Part shown: piece after piece, positions 5,263 through 5,765 of the stretch
Position numbering within the stretch: position 1 is the stretch's first letter
How the letters are laid out: each line of letters starts with the position of its first letter
Assembly (NCBI GenBank): GCA_016177865.1
Contig: JACOUJ010000135.1
Location: 1 to 5,765 of the forward strand
DNA: 5,765 nt
Reading direction: 5' to 3'
DNA from: Candidatus Rokuibacteriota bacterium
Lineage (GTDB): Bacteria > Methylomirabilota > Methylomirabilia > Rokubacteriales > JACOUJ01
Made by a program: the position numbers and the translations under genes
Notes under the pieces: generated by a model
Database searches by the model: none
What the model was told of the DNA's origin: nothing
Seen by the model: the letters and a program-made list of their open reading frames with translations, nothing else

Positions 5263-5765
5263 ACCTGAGAATCCTTCGGGCTGAAGAGCTGGGGGTGCAG
5301 AGCCTGCTTCGCCAGCTTGAGCGCGGAGCCGAAGGGGCTGATGAAACGGTTACCGCCCAGGTCCGCGCCATCCTCGAGGATGTGAGACAGCGGGGAGACC
5401 GAGCCCTTCTTGAATACACTCGCCGGTTCGACGGGGTCGCCCTTTCGCCTCAGGCGATCCGCGTAACCGACGAGGAATGGAGAGATGCTGAGCATGGGGT
5501 GCCGTTGGAGATCACTGAGGCCCTCCGCTATGCGGCTCGCCGGATTGAGGCGTTCCACGAGAACCAACGCTCGGCCTCATGGTTTGTCTACGATGAGCAT
5601 GGCTCCCTTCTCGGCATGAAGGTGACGCCCATTGATCGGGCCGGTCTCTACGTCCCCGGCGGGAGCGCCGCGTACCCCTCGACCGTCCTCATGAACGGCC
5701 TCCCCGCCAAGGTGGCGGGCGTCCCGGAGCGGATCCTCTGCTCGCCGCCCGGATCGGACGGTCGA
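5259..5765 (+). CDS. hisD: Histidinol dehydrogenase, 3'-truncated by the window edge
   Basis: HisD is a zinc-dependent, NAD-linked enzyme that oxidises L-histidinol to L-histidinal and then to L-histidine, the last two steps of the pathway. The frame runs from ATG 5259 to the window end without a stop: 169 of about 430 residues. The N-terminal part shows ILEDVRQRGDRALLEYTRRFDG (about residues 38-59). Further on, IDRAGLYVPGGSAAYPSTVLMN begins at residue 125, followed by PAKVAGVPER and CSPPG; this run is the clear HisD signature. The zinc-ligand and later catalytic residues lie beyond the window. AGGAGG at 5246-5251 sits 7 bases upstream, an excellent ribosome-binding site inside hisG. The start overlaps the hisG stop by four bases (ATGA). 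It was identified by direct translation, since no stop codon closes the frame. Confidence 0.97.
   Translation, partial: MNLRILRAEELGVQSLLRQLERGAEGADETVTAQVRAILEDVRQRGDRALLEYTRRFDGVALSPQAIRVTDEEWRDAEHGVPLEITEALRYAARRIEAFHENQRSASWFVYDEHGSLLGMKVTPIDRAGLYVPGGSAAYPSTVLMNGLPAKVAGVPERILCSPPGSDGR

Overview
This is a densely packed, entirely plus-strand stretch of GC-rich bacterial housekeeping DNA. Seven genes are recognisable in the order rho (3' part), rpmE, prfA, prmC, murA, hisG, hisD (5' part). Every one has clear family motifs. I see no mobile element, CRISPR array, tRNA, rRNA or foreign-looking island. High GC at third codon positions, GTG as well as ATG starts, and purine-rich Shine-Dalgarno sequences suggest a GC-rich Gram-negative-type bacterium. 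The linkage rho-rpmE-prfA-prmC-murA-hisG-hisD, with a short-form HisG, would suit an uncultured lineage such as Methylomirabilota/Rokubacteria or a deltaproteobacterial relative. That placement is inference from gene order and general character, not from a database match.

Layout. Bases 1-942 hold the RNA-binding and ATPase core of the transcription terminator Rho. A 62-base, relatively AT-rich gap separates it from rpmE (1005-1217), a zinc-ribbon type ribosomal protein L31. A 202-base intergenic region follows (1218-1419). It is the only sizeable non-coding stretch, and it holds several inverted repeats, a plausible branched RNA fold and a possible intrinsic terminator. From 1420 to the window end the genes are almost continuous: prfA (release factor 1), prmC (the methyltransferase for the GGQ glutamine of release factors), murA (first committed step of peptidoglycan synthesis), hisG (first step of histidine synthesis) and hisD (last two steps of histidine synthesis). 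The junctions are 17 bases for prfA/prmC (or a 4-base overlap with an alternative start), then overlaps of 1, 4 and 4 bases. This points to one translationally coupled operon.

Functionally the window has two blocks. The first is transcription termination and ribosome function (rho, rpmE). The second is translation termination with its modifying enzyme, followed by cell-wall and histidine biosynthesis. PrfA carries the exact substrate (Gln235 of GGQ) of the adjacent PrmC. HisG is the short form that normally needs the HisZ regulatory subunit, which is not in this window.

I found no convincing new biological system. The best candidate for something undescribed is the structured rpmE-prfA intergenic region, where a possible three-way-junction fold, an alternative pairing and a terminator-like hairpin sit in an attenuator-like arrangement. 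In GC-rich DNA such short pairings also arise by chance, so it needs comparative testing.
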